From JAGOBP01 sp964550855 (GTDB lineage: Bacteria > Chloroflexota > Anaerolineae > Fen-1058): a stretch of 64,000 bases of DNA. The notes beneath the pieces were generated by a model. That model did not search any database. It worked only from the letters and a program-made list of their open reading frames with translations, and had not been told where the DNA came from. The stretch's first letter is position 1. Each line of letters starts with the position of its first letter. This document shows, one piece after another, positions 9,029-17,609 of this stretch. The translations under genes were made by a program, and so were the position numbers. The DNA lies in contig CAZKBQ010000015.1 of assembly GCA_964550855.1 (NCBI GenBank), positions 20,387-84,386 of the forward strand. Reading direction: 5' to 3'.

Positions 9029-10597
9029 TCAGACCGTCGGATACGGGCTGGGAATGTCCGCCTGCAGCACCGTGCCGCCCTGCGGCGGTGAATCAATGCG
9101 CATGGTGCCGCCCAGCAGCGCCACGCGCTCGCTGATGCCCAACAGCCCAAAATGCCGCGTGGCCGTCAACTCGGCCAGATCGATCGGCTTGGGCAGGCCC
9201 TGACCATCGTCGCTCAGGCGCATCCTCAGGCTGGCCGTGGGGGTGCGTTCCACGTGTAAGCTGACCCGGCGCGCGGCCGCGTGTTTGCGGATGTTGTTCA
9301 GCCCCTCCTGCACGATGCGGAACATCGACAGTTCCAGCGCCTCGGGCAGCCGCCCCAGCTGCGGATCGATCTGCAAGTCCAGCTCGATGTTGTTACGTTC
9401 CGCCCATTCTTCCGCCAGCGATCGTATCGCCGATTTCAGGCCGTGACTGTCCAGGGTGGGCGGGCGCAGATCGCTGCACAACTGCCGCAGATCGGCCACC
9501 ACGTTGCGCACACTCTGGCGCACCTCGGCCAGCGCCTCTTGCAGCGCTTCGTCGTCCAGCTCACTTTCGATGTCTTCCAGCCGGTAGTTGAAGCTCAACA
9601 AATCCTGAATGACCTGATCGTGCAGTTCACGCGCCAGCAGTTTGCGTTCTTCCTCACGCTCCGTCATCAGGCGCAGCTGCGCGGCCTGCAGCGCCAGGTT
9701 CAGATGATCCAGCGCTTCCACCTGGGCCCGCAGGCGATCGAGCAGCTGGCGGTTGAGCGAGTCTTGCTGCGCCAGACTTTCGCGCAGGGTGGCTTGCACG
9801 TGGCGCAATTCCTCGCTTTGTTGTTGCACCGCGTGATAGCTTTCCAGCGCCCAGATGATGGGCGTCACCTGTTCCTGGCGGGTGCTGCCCACGATGAGCT
9901 CCACAATCTCGCGCGGCGTCACGTCGGCGGTGCGGCGTTCGGCAATGATGCGACCTTCATACAACACGATGATGCGCTGGGTCACGGCGAACAGATGGGT
10001 GAGATTGTCGCTGGCGACGATCACGCTCACGCCCGATTGGGCCAGCTGACGAATGCGGTCCAGCATGCGGGCCTGGCGCTCGAAGCTCAGCACCGCCAGG
10101 GCGTCGTCCAGCAGCAGCAGGCGCGCGGGCACGCTCAATTCGCGGGCCAGCGCCACCAGCTGACGCTGCTCGTCGGCCAGGTTGGTGACTTTGATGTTGA
10201 TGAGGCCGGCCGCGTCGAACTCGTTCAACAGCGAGATCGCCCGCCGGGCCATGCCGATCCGATCGGGCAGGCCGAAGCGCCGCAGCTCGCGCCCCAACGA
10301 GATATTCGCGATCACATCCAGATTTTCAGCCAGCAGCGGCGTCTGATGCACCATGCCGATGCCGCGCGCGCGCGCTTGCGCCGGACTGGTGAAGGCGGCG
10401 GGTCTGCCGTCGAACATCAGGCGGCCGCTCGTGGGCGGCTGCAGTCCGCCGACGATCTGCAGCAGGGTAGATTTGCCCGCGCCGCGCCGGCCCACCAGCC
10501 CCACCACTTCGCCCGGTTCCACGCTCAGCGACACTTCGTGCAGCGCCACCAGCGTGCCGAAGCGCCGCGACACCCGCTCCAGTTGCAGCAGTGTCAT
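9029..10597 (-). CDS. Fusion of a sugar-type ABC ATPase domain with a NarL-family histidine kinase
   Basis: Residues 1-240 of this 522-aa protein are one ABC ATPase domain of the RbsA/XylG type: Walker A GRRGAGKST (36-44) and Q-loop MVHQ (Q85). The signature region reads LADEQ (140-144) instead of LSGGQ-like, the Walker B end is LLLLDDA (D164/D165) instead of LDEP, and the H-loop position is D197 (SDN) instead of His. Residues about 250-315 form a coiled coil. Residues about 316-385 are a HisKA_3 dimerisation domain with phospho-acceptor H326 (ELHDQ). Residues about 415-520 are a HATPase_c domain (E431, N434/N435, DDGQG, GLLGI). RbsA/XylG ATPases normally have two ATPase domains and no kinase. 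The gene lies 21 nt downstream of the permease and is probably in its operon. Confidence 0.92.
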   Translation of the reverse strand: MTLLQLERVSRRFGTLVALHEVSLSVEPGEVVGLVGRRGAGKSTLLQIVGGLQPPTSGRLMFDGRPAAFTSPAQARARGIGMVHQTPLLAENLDVIANISLGRELRRFGLPDRIGMARRAISLLNEFDAAGLINIKVTNLADEQRQLVALARELSVPARLLLLDDALAVLSFERQARMLDRIRQLAQSGVSVIVASDNLTHLFAVTQRIIVLYEGRIIAERRTADVTPREIVELIVGSTRQEQVTPIIWALESYHAVQQQSEELRHVQATLRESLAQQDSLNRQLLDRLRAQVEALDHLNLALQAAQLRLMTEREEERKLLARELHDQVIQDLLSFNYRLEDIESELDDEALQEALAEVRQSVRNVVADLRQLCSDLRPPTLDSHGLKSAIRSLAEEWAERNNIELDLQIDPQLGRLPEALELSMFRIVQEGLNNIRKHAAARRVSLHVERTPTASLRMRLSDDGQGLPKPIDLAELTATRHFGLLGISERVALLGGTMRIDSPPQGGTVLQADIPSPYPTV

Positions 10598-10618
10598 CTG
10601 TATTTCCCCTTAGACCGA

Positions 10619-11839
10619 TCAACGGCCGGCCGCCTCGCGCCGGCGGCGGGCCACCGCGTCGAGGGTGACCGCGGCCAGCAGCACAATGGCGATGATCATG
10701 AATTTCAGCGATGACTCGAATGTCAGCAGATCCATGCCGTTGGAGATCGATTGAATGACCAGCGCGCCCGTCAGCGCACTCCAGGCCGTGCCGCGTCCGC
10801 CGAACAGGCTGGTGCCGCCGATGACGGTGGCGGCAATGGCGTTGAGCAGGACATCGGTGCCGCCCGAGGACTGATTGACGGCCAGCAGGCGCGCCGCCGC
10901 CAGGATGCCCGCCAGCGCCGCGATGCCGGAGGCCAGCACGAAGCCTGAAATGCGGACGCGCTCCACCGGGATGCCGGCGCGGCGGGCCGCTTCGGGGCTG
11001 CCGCCCACCGCGTACAGATGCCGCCCGTACACGGTGTGCTTGGTGATCCAATCGAACAGGACGACCACGCCCATGAAGATGACCACCGCCAGCGGCAGAC
11101 CGCGATCGGCGCTGAAGACGGTCATGGCCGCGCCGACGACCAGCGTCACCCCCAGCCAGCGGCCGGCCACGTATGCCGCCGAGGGTGCATGCAGCCCCGC
11201 CGCCAGCCGTCGGCGGCGATCGAGATACAGCGTCAGCCCATAGCCCGCCACCAGCGCGGCCGCGCTGCCCCAGCTGATAAGGGGATCTCTAAAGAACGTG
11301 CCTGCCAGACTGGTGATGAACGGGTCGCGCAGGTTGAGGGTGCCGGTGGAGCCCAACACCCAGAGCAGCGCGCCCTGCCAGCCGATCATGCCGGCCAGGG
11401 TGACGATAAACGACGGAATGCGCAGATGCGTAATCCACGCGCCCTGAAACAGCCCGATCAGCATGCCGGTGCCGATGCCCGCCAGCACGGCCAGCGGGCC
11501 GGGCACGCCCAGCTTCACATTGAGCACCGCCATCACCGCCGCGCACAGGCCGCTGACAATGCCGGCCGAGAGATCGATCTCGCCCAGCAGCAGCACCAGA
11601 AATACGCCGGTGGCCAGCGTGCCCAGCGCGGCCATTTGCAGCATGAGGTTGGTGAGGTTGAGCGGCGACAGGAACTTGTCGTTGGCCGCCCAGAAGATCA
11701 GCCAGATTATGCCGAGGCCCAGCACGATGGGCAGTGAGCCAAGATCGGCGGTGCTCAGGCGCTGGCGCCAGCTGCGCGGCTGACGGGCCGGATCGCCATC
11801 GGTGGCAGGCGCGAGCGAGTTTGGCGGTCGGATCGTCAT
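10619..11839 (-). CDS. Sugar ABC transporter permease, XylH/RbsC type
   Basis: This 406-aa polytopic protein has about ten membrane segments of the BPD_transp_2 class. It carries the typical LLLGEIDLSAG stretch and, near the end, the VYGRHLYAVGG and VIGGTSLFGGRGT loops of xylose/ribose permeases. The ATG at 11839 replaces a longer upstream reading that only shadows the binding-protein gene. It starts 5 nt after that gene's stop, so SBP-permease-ATPase/kinase form one operon. The permease loops look intact, so the anomaly lies in the ATPase partner. Confidence 0.92.
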   Translation of the reverse strand: MTIRPPNSLAPATDGDPARQPRSWRQRLSTADLGSLPIVLGLGIIWLIFWAANDKFLSPLNLTNLMLQMAALGTLATGVFLVLLLGEIDLSAGIVSGLCAAVMAVLNVKLGVPGPLAVLAGIGTGMLIGLFQGAWITHLRIPSFIVTLAGMIGWQGALLWVLGSTGTLNLRDPFITSLAGTFFRDPLISWGSAAALVAGYGLTLYLDRRRRLAAGLHAPSAAYVAGRWLGVTLVVGAAMTVFSADRGLPLAVVIFMGVVVLFDWITKHTVYGRHLYAVGGSPEAARRAGIPVERVRISGFVLASGIAALAGILAAARLLAVNQSSGGTDVLLNAIAATVIGGTSLFGGRGTAWSALTGALVIQSISNGMDLLTFESSLKFMIIAIVLLAAVTLDAVARRRREAAGR

Positions 11840-11844
11840 GGCAC

Positions 11845-12951
11845 TTACTTCAAGCCGGCCGCACGGCAGGCGGCCTCGTACTCGGCGGTGCAGATCTGCG
11901 CCACCGTCCAGAATTCGTCGTCCACCACCGTCTGCTTCACGTTGTGGCGCGTCACGGCAATGGGCGTCAGCAAAACCGACGGCACATTGATGGCGCCATT
12001 GTTCACGGTTTGTGCGAAACGGCCGCCGCCGGGACGCTCGCCACGGCACAGGGCCTGCGCCAGTTCGGCGGCCACCCGCGCTTCGGGGCGGATGGCCTTA
12101 TACACCGTCATGTACTGCTCGCCGATCAGGATACGTTGAATAGCGGCCAGCTCTGCATCCTGACCGGTGACCGGCGGCAGCGGATTAAGGCCGGCAGCTT
12201 TCATCGCGGCGATGGCGCCGCCGCCCGTGCCATCGTTGGCGGCATAGACACCGTCCACGCGGTTGTTGAGCGCCGTCAACGCCTGCTCCATGAGTTGCTG
12301 CGCTTTGTCCGGGCTCCAGTCAGGCGTGTCGTACTCTTTGGCGATGTTGACACGCCCGTCCAGCACGCGGTGTGCGCCGCGCTTGAACTCCGTGGCGTTG
12401 TTGTCGGTAGGCGAGCCGTTGATCATGACAATTGTGGGCAGTTCGCCGTTGGCCGGCGGCTTGAGCGCAGCCAGCAGGGCCGTCGCCTGCAGCTCGCCCA
12501 CCAGTTCATTGTCAAACGAGATGTAGTAGCTCACTCCGCCCGAGCCGTTGATCAGGCGATCGTACGAAATGACCGGCACGTTTTGCGAGCGGGCCAGATC
12601 TGCGATTTTGGCGGCAGCGTTGCTGTCCACGGGATCGAGCACCATGACGCGCGCGCCGTTGGTCAAGGCCGCTTCGGCCTGTTGCTGCTGGGCCGCGGCA
12701 TCCTGGTGGGCGTTGCTGTAGATCAAATAATTGTCCACGTCAAAGCCCAACTCGATCAGGCGCTGGCGAAAGTTGGGCAGGTCCTGCGTCTCGTAACGGG
12801 CGGTCTTGGTCTCTGGCAGCAGAAAGGCGATCTTGCACGTAGTCGGGTCAGCCGGTGATGGGGCAGCCGGGGTGGCGGCAGCGGGCGTGCAGGCTGCCAG
12901 CAGGCACAGGACAAGCGCCAGGGTAAACGGCATCGGGGTTCTTTGATACAT
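11845..12951 (-). CDS. Xylose-type sugar-binding lipoprotein (XylF-like)
   Basis: This 368-aa protein has a lipoprotein signal (LLAAC, lipidated C21) and an Ala/Pro/Thr linker. A periplasmic-binding-protein domain of the Peripla_BP_4 class follows. XylF-like landmarks include GSPTDNNA, YAANDGTGGGAI and VTGQDAELAAIQRI. Binding of an aldopentose such as xylose is likely from family resemblance but not certain. The ATG at 12951 is chosen over a TTG two codons upstream. It delivers ligand to the XylH-like permease encoded just downstream. Confidence 0.9.
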   Translation of the reverse strand: MYQRTPMPFTLALVLCLLAACTPAAATPAAPSPADPTTCKIAFLLPETKTARYETQDLPNFRQRLIELGFDVDNYLIYSNAHQDAAAQQQQAEAALTNGARVMVLDPVDSNAAAKIADLARSQNVPVISYDRLINGSGGVSYYISFDNELVGELQATALLAALKPPANGELPTIVMINGSPTDNNATEFKRGAHRVLDGRVNIAKEYDTPDWSPDKAQQLMEQALTALNNRVDGVYAANDGTGGGAIAAMKAAGLNPLPPVTGQDAELAAIQRILIGEQYMTVYKAIRPEARVAAELAQALCRGERPGGGRFAQTVNNGAINVPSVLLTPIAVTRHNVKQTVVDDEFWTVAQICTAEYEAACRAAGLK

Positions 12952-13036
12952 GGTCAATTCAGGCCGGCCGCGGCCGCCGTCATTTTACCCGATCTGCCGA
13001 AAACCGGGCCTGACGCGGCACGGTGTGGCTGCGCCG

Positions 13037-13065
13037 TTCATCTTTCCTTCGATTTGAGGCATAAT
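13037..13065 (+). promoter_or_regulatory. Putative promoter of the response regulator, probably leaderless
   Basis: CATAAT at 13060-13065 has a weak -35 (TTCATC, 13037-13042) 17 bp upstream. The ATG at 13073 lies 7 nt after the -10, so transcription would begin at the start codon. No Shine-Dalgarno is visible. Confidence 0.45.
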
Positions 13066-13072
13066 ACAGCCC

Positions 13073-14128
13073 ATGAACTCCACGCGTGTCATCCTGGCTG
13101 ACGATCACGCCATCGTGCGCGCCGGCTTGCGCAACGCTTTGCTGGGCTTAGGGGAACTGGTGATTGCGGGCGAGGTGGGCACCGGCCCCGAACTGTTTGA
13201 GGCGTTGGCCCGCCAGCCGGCCGATCTGCTCATCGTCGATGTGGCCATGCCCGACTTTGAGCCAATTGCGGCGGTGCATCAGATCAAGGCGCGCTATCCA
13301 GAATTGAAGGTGCTGGTGGTCAGCGCCCACGCAGACGAGTCGTATGTGGTGGGGCTGCTGGGCGCCGGCGTGGACGGTTATCACCTGAAGGATCAACCGC
13401 TGGCCGATTTGCAATTGGCCGTGCGGCGCGTGCTGGCCGGTGAGCGCTGGATCTCCGGGCCGCTGGTGGAGCGCTTGCTGCGCCGCCGCCCGGCCGACAC
13501 GCCGCCGGCGGTTGCCCCGCCGCTCACCCGTCGTCAACGCGAGCTGCTGCGTCTGCTGGCACAGGGGCACGACAATCGCACCCTCGCGCAGGAGACCGGC
13601 CTCAGCGTCAAGACGGTGGAAAATCATCTGACGCGGCTGTATCGATCGCTGGGTGTGAACAGCCGCTCGGAAGTGCTGAGTTATCTGATGCGTCATCCCG
13701 ACGTGCTGGCGATCACCGGGAGCGTCGATGAGGACAATCGCGCCGGCGCGGAGGCGGGCCGCAGCCTGGCGGTGCTGCTGGTGGACGACAATCCGCGCTA
13801 CCGCCAGCAGCTCAGTCGCCTGATCGGCAAATCTTACCGGGCGGCGCGCGTCTTTGAAGCCGATGAGGTGGCCGAGGCCGTACATCTGGCAGAAACCCTC
13901 AGGCCGCAACTGGCGTTGATCGACGTGGTGCTGACCGACGAGGACGGCATCTACTGCGCGCGCCGCGTCAAGGCGGTGTCGCCGGCCACGCGCGTGGTCT
14001 TGATCAGCGCGTATCCCGATCGGGAGTTTCACCGCCTGGGCTTGAGCGCGGGCGCGGTGGCCTTTCTCGACAAGAAAGACCTGGATGCAGCGGCCGTGCG
14101 ACAAGTGATCGAAGACGCGCTGGGCTAA
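13073..14128 (+). CDS. Response regulator with REC-LuxR HTH-REC architecture
   Basis: This 351-aa protein has an N-terminal receiver domain with D10/D11, phospho-acceptor D56 and K106. A LuxR/GerE HTH follows at 151-205 (LTRRQRELLRLLAQG, then SVKTVENHLTRLY). A second complete receiver domain comes after it, with D238/D239, phospho-acceptor D284 and K334 or K335. NarL-type regulators normally end after the HTH. The gene is divergent from the sugar-binding protein gene (121 bp apart). Its HTH family is the usual partner of HisKA_3 kinases, so the ABC-kinase fusion is its probable cognate sensor. Confidence 0.9.
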   Translation: MNSTRVILADDHAIVRAGLRNALLGLGELVIAGEVGTGPELFEALARQPADLLIVDVAMPDFEPIAAVHQIKARYPELKVLVVSAHADESYVVGLLGAGVDGYHLKDQPLADLQLAVRRVLAGERWISGPLVERLLRRRPADTPPAVAPPLTRRQRELLRLLAQGHDNRTLAQETGLSVKTVENHLTRLYRSLGVNSRSEVLSYLMRHPDVLAITGSVDEDNRAGAEAGRSLAVLLVDDNPRYRQQLSRLIGKSYRAARVFEADEVAEAVHLAETLRPQLALIDVVLTDEDGIYCARRVKAVSPATRVVLISAYPDREFHRLGLSAGAVAFLDKKDLDAAAVRQVIEDALG

Positions 14129-14133
14129 GAGAA

Positions 14134-14160
14134 ACGGGACGAGTTCATCACTCGTCCCGT
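14134..14160 (+). terminator. Strong hairpin after the response regulator gene
   Basis: A perfect 10-bp stem (ACGGGACGAG with CTCGTCCCGT) and a 7-nt loop begin 6 nt after the stop codon. No T-run follows, so it may terminate inefficiently or stabilise the 3' end. Confidence 0.55.
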
Positions 14161-14175
14161 CGAAGATTGGATCGA

Positions 14176-14394
14176 TCTAAAATGCTCACGCCAGTCCCAC
14201 GGCGCAGTCATTCCCGCGAAAGCGGGAATCCAGCACGACGGTCAAACTGGCTGCCCGATAGACACACGGGAATACTGCACCGCACGTGTTCGGGCATGAC
14301 GATGCAGCGTCAGGCGTAAACCATTCAGGAATTCGCTCTAAAATACTCACGCCAGTCCCGCGGCGCAGTCATTCCCGCGAAAGCGGGAATCCAG
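14176..14394. repeat. Two 58-bp direct repeats carrying a dRS3-like palindrome
   Basis: Copies at 14176-14233 and 14337-14394 differ at two positions. Each contains the 20-bp palindrome ATTCCC-N8-GGGAAT (14210-14229 and 14371-14390), the exact form of the dRS3/ATTCCC family seen dispersed in many bacterial genomes. The 342-bp gap between the response regulator and the CpXC gene holds these copies and no convincing gene. Confidence 0.8.
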
Positions 14395-14470
14395 AACTGC
14401 GGATCGGATCCCCGCGTTCGCAGGCGCAGTCTGTCTCGCCGGCGCTGCCGCAGAATCTACTGAATTATAC

Positions 14471-15829
14471 TTAGCCGGCCAGCTTCAACCCGGCGATTTC
14501 CCGGGCCTGCTCAATCACCTGCCTCAACCGCTCGGCGGCCTCGGCCCGACCGTCCTGCTGCAGTTCATCGGCCAGTCCCGTCATCCAGTCTATAAACTCC
14601 GGCGACAGCACTTGCCGGTTGCGCTCCAGCAAGTCTTTGGTCTGCTGGGGATAATCGATCTGCAGCAGCGTGTTGATGAAGCGCACTTCAGGCGGCTGCG
14701 TGGCCTGCACCACGCGCATCACGGCGTCGCCAATTTGCTGCAGCTTGGCCGCGGCCTGCGGCTGATTCTGCTGTTGCGCCGCCTGAATGTTCTGCGTGAG
14801 GATCTCAAAGAACATATCGTCCAGATCGGGCAGGCGGGCTTGAATCTTTTGCTCCAGTTGATCGTTGGGCGTGGACAGCAGATCGCGCAGCAGCGCCACC
14901 TTGGCGTCCAGCTGGGCCTGCGCCTGCGCGTCGATCTTGTCGCGCGCGGCCAGGATCTCCTTGCGCAGCGCCGTCAACCGATCGGCCTGGGCTGCGTCGC
15001 CGTTGGCTTTGGCCGCGTCGATCTGGCCGGTGAGCAGCTGGAAAAACGGATAATCCAGCAACGGGCGGCCCAATGTCAGCAGCCCTTCGCGCACTTCGGT
15101 TTCGTCGCTGGCCTGCAGCTGCGCCAGCAGCGATTCGCGCGTGGGGTTCCGCGTGAAGGCGTCAATGACGGCCTGTTGTCGGGCCAGCTGCTGGCCGGTG
15201 GTGGTCAATTCCAGCGCGCGATTGCGGATGTGGGTCAGCCGGTCGAATTCAGCCCGCTGCCGATCGGCCGAGGCGGCCAGCATGGCCGAGGTGAGCAGCT
15301 GGAACATGGTCAGATCGAAGTCGGTGTCGTGCGCGCGGATCAGCATGTCCAGCTGCGCATCGTCGCTGGCTTCGGCCAGCTGCTGCAGCAGATCGACGCG
15401 GGCCTGCTCGGCGGCCAGCATCTCCGGTGTAATGCCGTCAGCCTGCAGGATCGTCTCGGTCAAGGTCTTCACATTGAAGAACTGCTGCGGCTGCAGCAGG
15501 TAAGCCTTGCGCTTTTCGGGCGGCAGGCTGTTGAGCACCTGCTGGGTGAGCTTGCCGATCATGCGCTGTTGATCGGCTTCCTTGACATTGAGATTCATCG
15601 GGATGAACAGCAGCGCCAGCTCTTTGTCGGCATCGTGATACAAGAACGGCGTAATCAATGCGCCGGAGTTCTGGCAGGCCGGGCAGGTGAAGGCGTTGAG
15701 CCGCCCCGCCAGCAGCTGGCGCTTGAGTTCAGGCTGCTCGCCCACGTCCACGATCTGATAGACCTGAATGGTAATTGGCTGGCGGCAGTACGGGCAGGCG
15801 ATGGTTGTGTTAACGGGTGGAAAAGGCAT
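14471..15829 (-). CDS. CpXC-domain protein
   Basis: This 452-aa protein has an N-terminal CpXC domain: CPYC (C12, C15) and CPAC (C49, C52), probably binding zinc. A long, mostly helical and Gln/Ala/Leu-rich region with coiled-coil character follows (residues about 90-450). CpXC proteins are widespread but functionally uncharacterised. It begins 31 nt after the stop of the GAF-PAS kinase on the same strand, so the two probably share an mRNA and a regulatory link is possible. Confidence 0.8.
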   Translation of the reverse strand: MPFPPVNTTIACPYCRQPITIQVYQIVDVGEQPELKRQLLAGRLNAFTCPACQNSGALITPFLYHDADKELALLFIPMNLNVKEADQQRMIGKLTQQVLNSLPPEKRKAYLLQPQQFFNVKTLTETILQADGITPEMLAAEQARVDLLQQLAEASDDAQLDMLIRAHDTDFDLTMFQLLTSAMLAASADRQRAEFDRLTHIRNRALELTTTGQQLARQQAVIDAFTRNPTRESLLAQLQASDETEVREGLLTLGRPLLDYPFFQLLTGQIDAAKANGDAAQADRLTALRKEILAARDKIDAQAQAQLDAKVALLRDLLSTPNDQLEQKIQARLPDLDDMFFEILTQNIQAAQQQNQPQAAAKLQQIGDAVMRVVQATQPPEVRFINTLLQIDYPQQTKDLLERNRQVLSPEFIDWMTGLADELQQDGRAEAAERLRQVIEQAREIAGLKLAG

Positions 15830-15860
15830 ATAACCTCATTTCATGAAGGGTTGAGTTTGG

Positions 15861-17417
15861 CTAGTCTCTGGGCAGTGAAAACGAAAACGCCGAGCCTTGC
15901 CCGGGTGTGCTCTGTACCCAGATGCGGCCGCGATGCGCCTCGACGACGGCCTTGGCCAGATACAGGCCCAGACCGCTGCCCTGCGTGCGGCGCGACAGCG
16001 CATCGTCCACGCGGTAGAAGCGGTGGAAGATGCGGGCTTGTTCTTCCAGCGGAATGCCGATGCCCTGATCAGCGACGGTGACGATCACCTCGCGCGCGGT
16101 GGCGCGGCCGCTGATGAGAATGGGCGTGCCGGCCGGCGAATACTTCATGGCGTTGCTGACCAGATTGCTGAGCACCTGCTCGATGCGCAGCGCGTCGGCG
16201 GGCACGGCGGGAAAGTCGGGCGGAAAATCCAGCGTAATGGGGTGCTGTTGTGCTTCCACGCTGAATTTCTCAACCAGATGCGCGGCCAGTTGATCAAGCG
16301 CGACGTCGGCGATGTTCAGCTTAAGCCCGCCCGCCTGCAGGCGCGAGGCGTCCAGCAAATTATCGATCAGCTGCGTCAACCGATCGGCTTCTTCTTCGAT
16401 CACGGCGGCGCTGTCGCGCACGGTGGCGGCATCCCAGCGCGCGTCTTCGCGCCGCAGCGTGCCGGCATAGCCTTTGATCAAGGCGACCGGCGTCTTGAGC
16501 TCGTGCGAAATGACGGAAATGAACGTGTTCTTCAAGTCATCGGCTTCGCGCAGGCGGGTCATGTCGCGCACGTTGGCGATGATGTTGACAAGGCGATCGT
16601 CGCGGTCGAACAGCGCGGCGTAAGTGATGCCCACCGGCACGTGCGAGCCGTCGGCTTTGCGCAGATCGCCTTCCACGTACAGGGCGCGGCTGTCGCGCAG
16701 CGGCCAGCCGTTGGCGACGGCTTCGTGCAGGGTGGCGCCGGCCTGTTTGGCGTCGATGACGATCAGGTCGTCGTGCGCTTCGCCCAGCGCATCCTCGGCG
16801 GTAAAGCCCGTCATGCGGCTGAGGGCGCGGTTGAAGACGGTGATGCGCAGCGCGCTGTCCAGGATGAGCACGCCGTCGGCGGTGGCGTCGATGATGGCAT
16901 CGAGGCGCTGCTTTTCGCGCGAGACCTGCCGGTAAAGCTGCGCGTTGTGAACGGCAATGGCGGCCTGATCGGCGAAGGATTGCAGCACCTGCCGGTCGTT
17001 GGCGCTGAACGCGCCGCTGTAGGCGCGGAAGACGTAGATCAGGCCCACCAGCTGACCGGCAACTGTCATGGGAATGGCGATGGTTTGACGCAGGCCGAAT
17101 TCGCCGGAGCGCGCGATGGCAGCCACTTTGCGCTCGAGCTGGGGCACGATCCAGTTGCCAGCCCGATCACGCTCGGGCGCATCGGCCCACAAAGAGGCGA
17201 AGCGCGGCCAGTATTGCGTGGGCAGGCCGTAGCTGGCGGCAGGCGCGAAGGCGCCGTCTTCCTGCCGCAGCACGATCAAACCAAGGTTGCCGGCCAGCAG
17301 TTCGGCGGCGGCCTCGAGGATGCGGCGCAGCACCGCGCCCAGATCAAGCTGCGCGGTGAGCGTGCGGCTGATTTCCAGCAGATATTCGCGCTGACGGACT
17401 CGATAATCGGTGAGCAT
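15861..17417 (-). CDS. Cytoplasmic GAF-PAS sensor histidine kinase
   Basis: This 518-aa protein has a GAF domain (about 18-160) and a PAS domain (about 170-285). A HisKA domain has phospho-acceptor H305 (ISHELKTP), and a HATPase_c domain covers about 415-516 (NAMKYS, DQGIGIP, GSGLGLYL). No membrane helix or signal is present, so the stimulus is intracellular, probably a small ligand or redox cue. No response regulator is adjacent on this strand. Confidence 0.92.
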   Translation of the reverse strand: MLTDYRVRQREYLLEISRTLTAQLDLGAVLRRILEAAAELLAGNLGLIVLRQEDGAFAPAASYGLPTQYWPRFASLWADAPERDRAGNWIVPQLERKVAAIARSGEFGLRQTIAIPMTVAGQLVGLIYVFRAYSGAFSANDRQVLQSFADQAAIAVHNAQLYRQVSREKQRLDAIIDATADGVLILDSALRITVFNRALSRMTGFTAEDALGEAHDDLIVIDAKQAGATLHEAVANGWPLRDSRALYVEGDLRKADGSHVPVGITYAALFDRDDRLVNIIANVRDMTRLREADDLKNTFISVISHELKTPVALIKGYAGTLRREDARWDAATVRDSAAVIEEEADRLTQLIDNLLDASRLQAGGLKLNIADVALDQLAAHLVEKFSVEAQQHPITLDFPPDFPAVPADALRIEQVLSNLVSNAMKYSPAGTPILISGRATAREVIVTVADQGIGIPLEEQARIFHRFYRVDDALSRRTQGSGLGLYLAKAVVEAHRGRIWVQSTPGQGSAFSFSLPRD

Positions 17418-17441
17418 GTGTGGGCCGTGCTTGGCGCGGAG

Positions 17442-17450
17442 ATTATATCA
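17442..17450 (-). promoter_or_regulatory. Extended -10 promoter of the GAF-PAS kinase
   Basis: On the minus strand TGATATAAT (17450-17442) is an extended -10 (TGnTATAAT), 24 nt upstream of the ATG at 17417. Confidence 0.55.
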
Positions 17451-17517
17451 CAGTCGCCGGGCGGCTCGATCGGCTGGCCAGCTCAATCGGCTGTGCGCGG
17501 TTTTGCGCGCATTTCGC

Positions 17518-17546
17518 TTGACAAGGCATATAGGATGTGATAACCT
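17518..17546 (+). promoter_or_regulatory. Promoter of the V4R-domain gene
   Basis: A perfect TTGACA (17518-17523) is followed by TAACCT at 17 bp (17541-17546), or GATAAC at 15 bp. The -10 is weak, which may mean activation by a regulator. Confidence 0.45.
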
Positions 17547-17609
17547 TCCTGCGCTTTGGTTAGAAGCGGGTCAAATTGATCATTAGATCGGCGGCCCGCA
17601 GGAGGTCTC

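Noticed and set aside
9281..10714. Long plus-strand frame opposite the ABC-kinase fusion
   Set aside because: Gln/His/Arg-rich antisense shadow with no motif; the minus-strand gene is unambiguous.
14176..14394. Possible CRISPR array
   Set aside because: Only two 58-bp repeats with an internal palindrome, 103 bp between them, no further units and no cas genes.
14286..14474. 62-aa open frame containing SHSRESGNPE
   Set aside because: It is a translation of the ATTCCC...GGGAAT repeat copy; this peptide is a known signature of that repeat read as protein.
15897..17540. Long plus-strand frame opposite the GAF-PAS kinase
   Set aside because: Antisense shadow caused by high GC; no recognisable domain.
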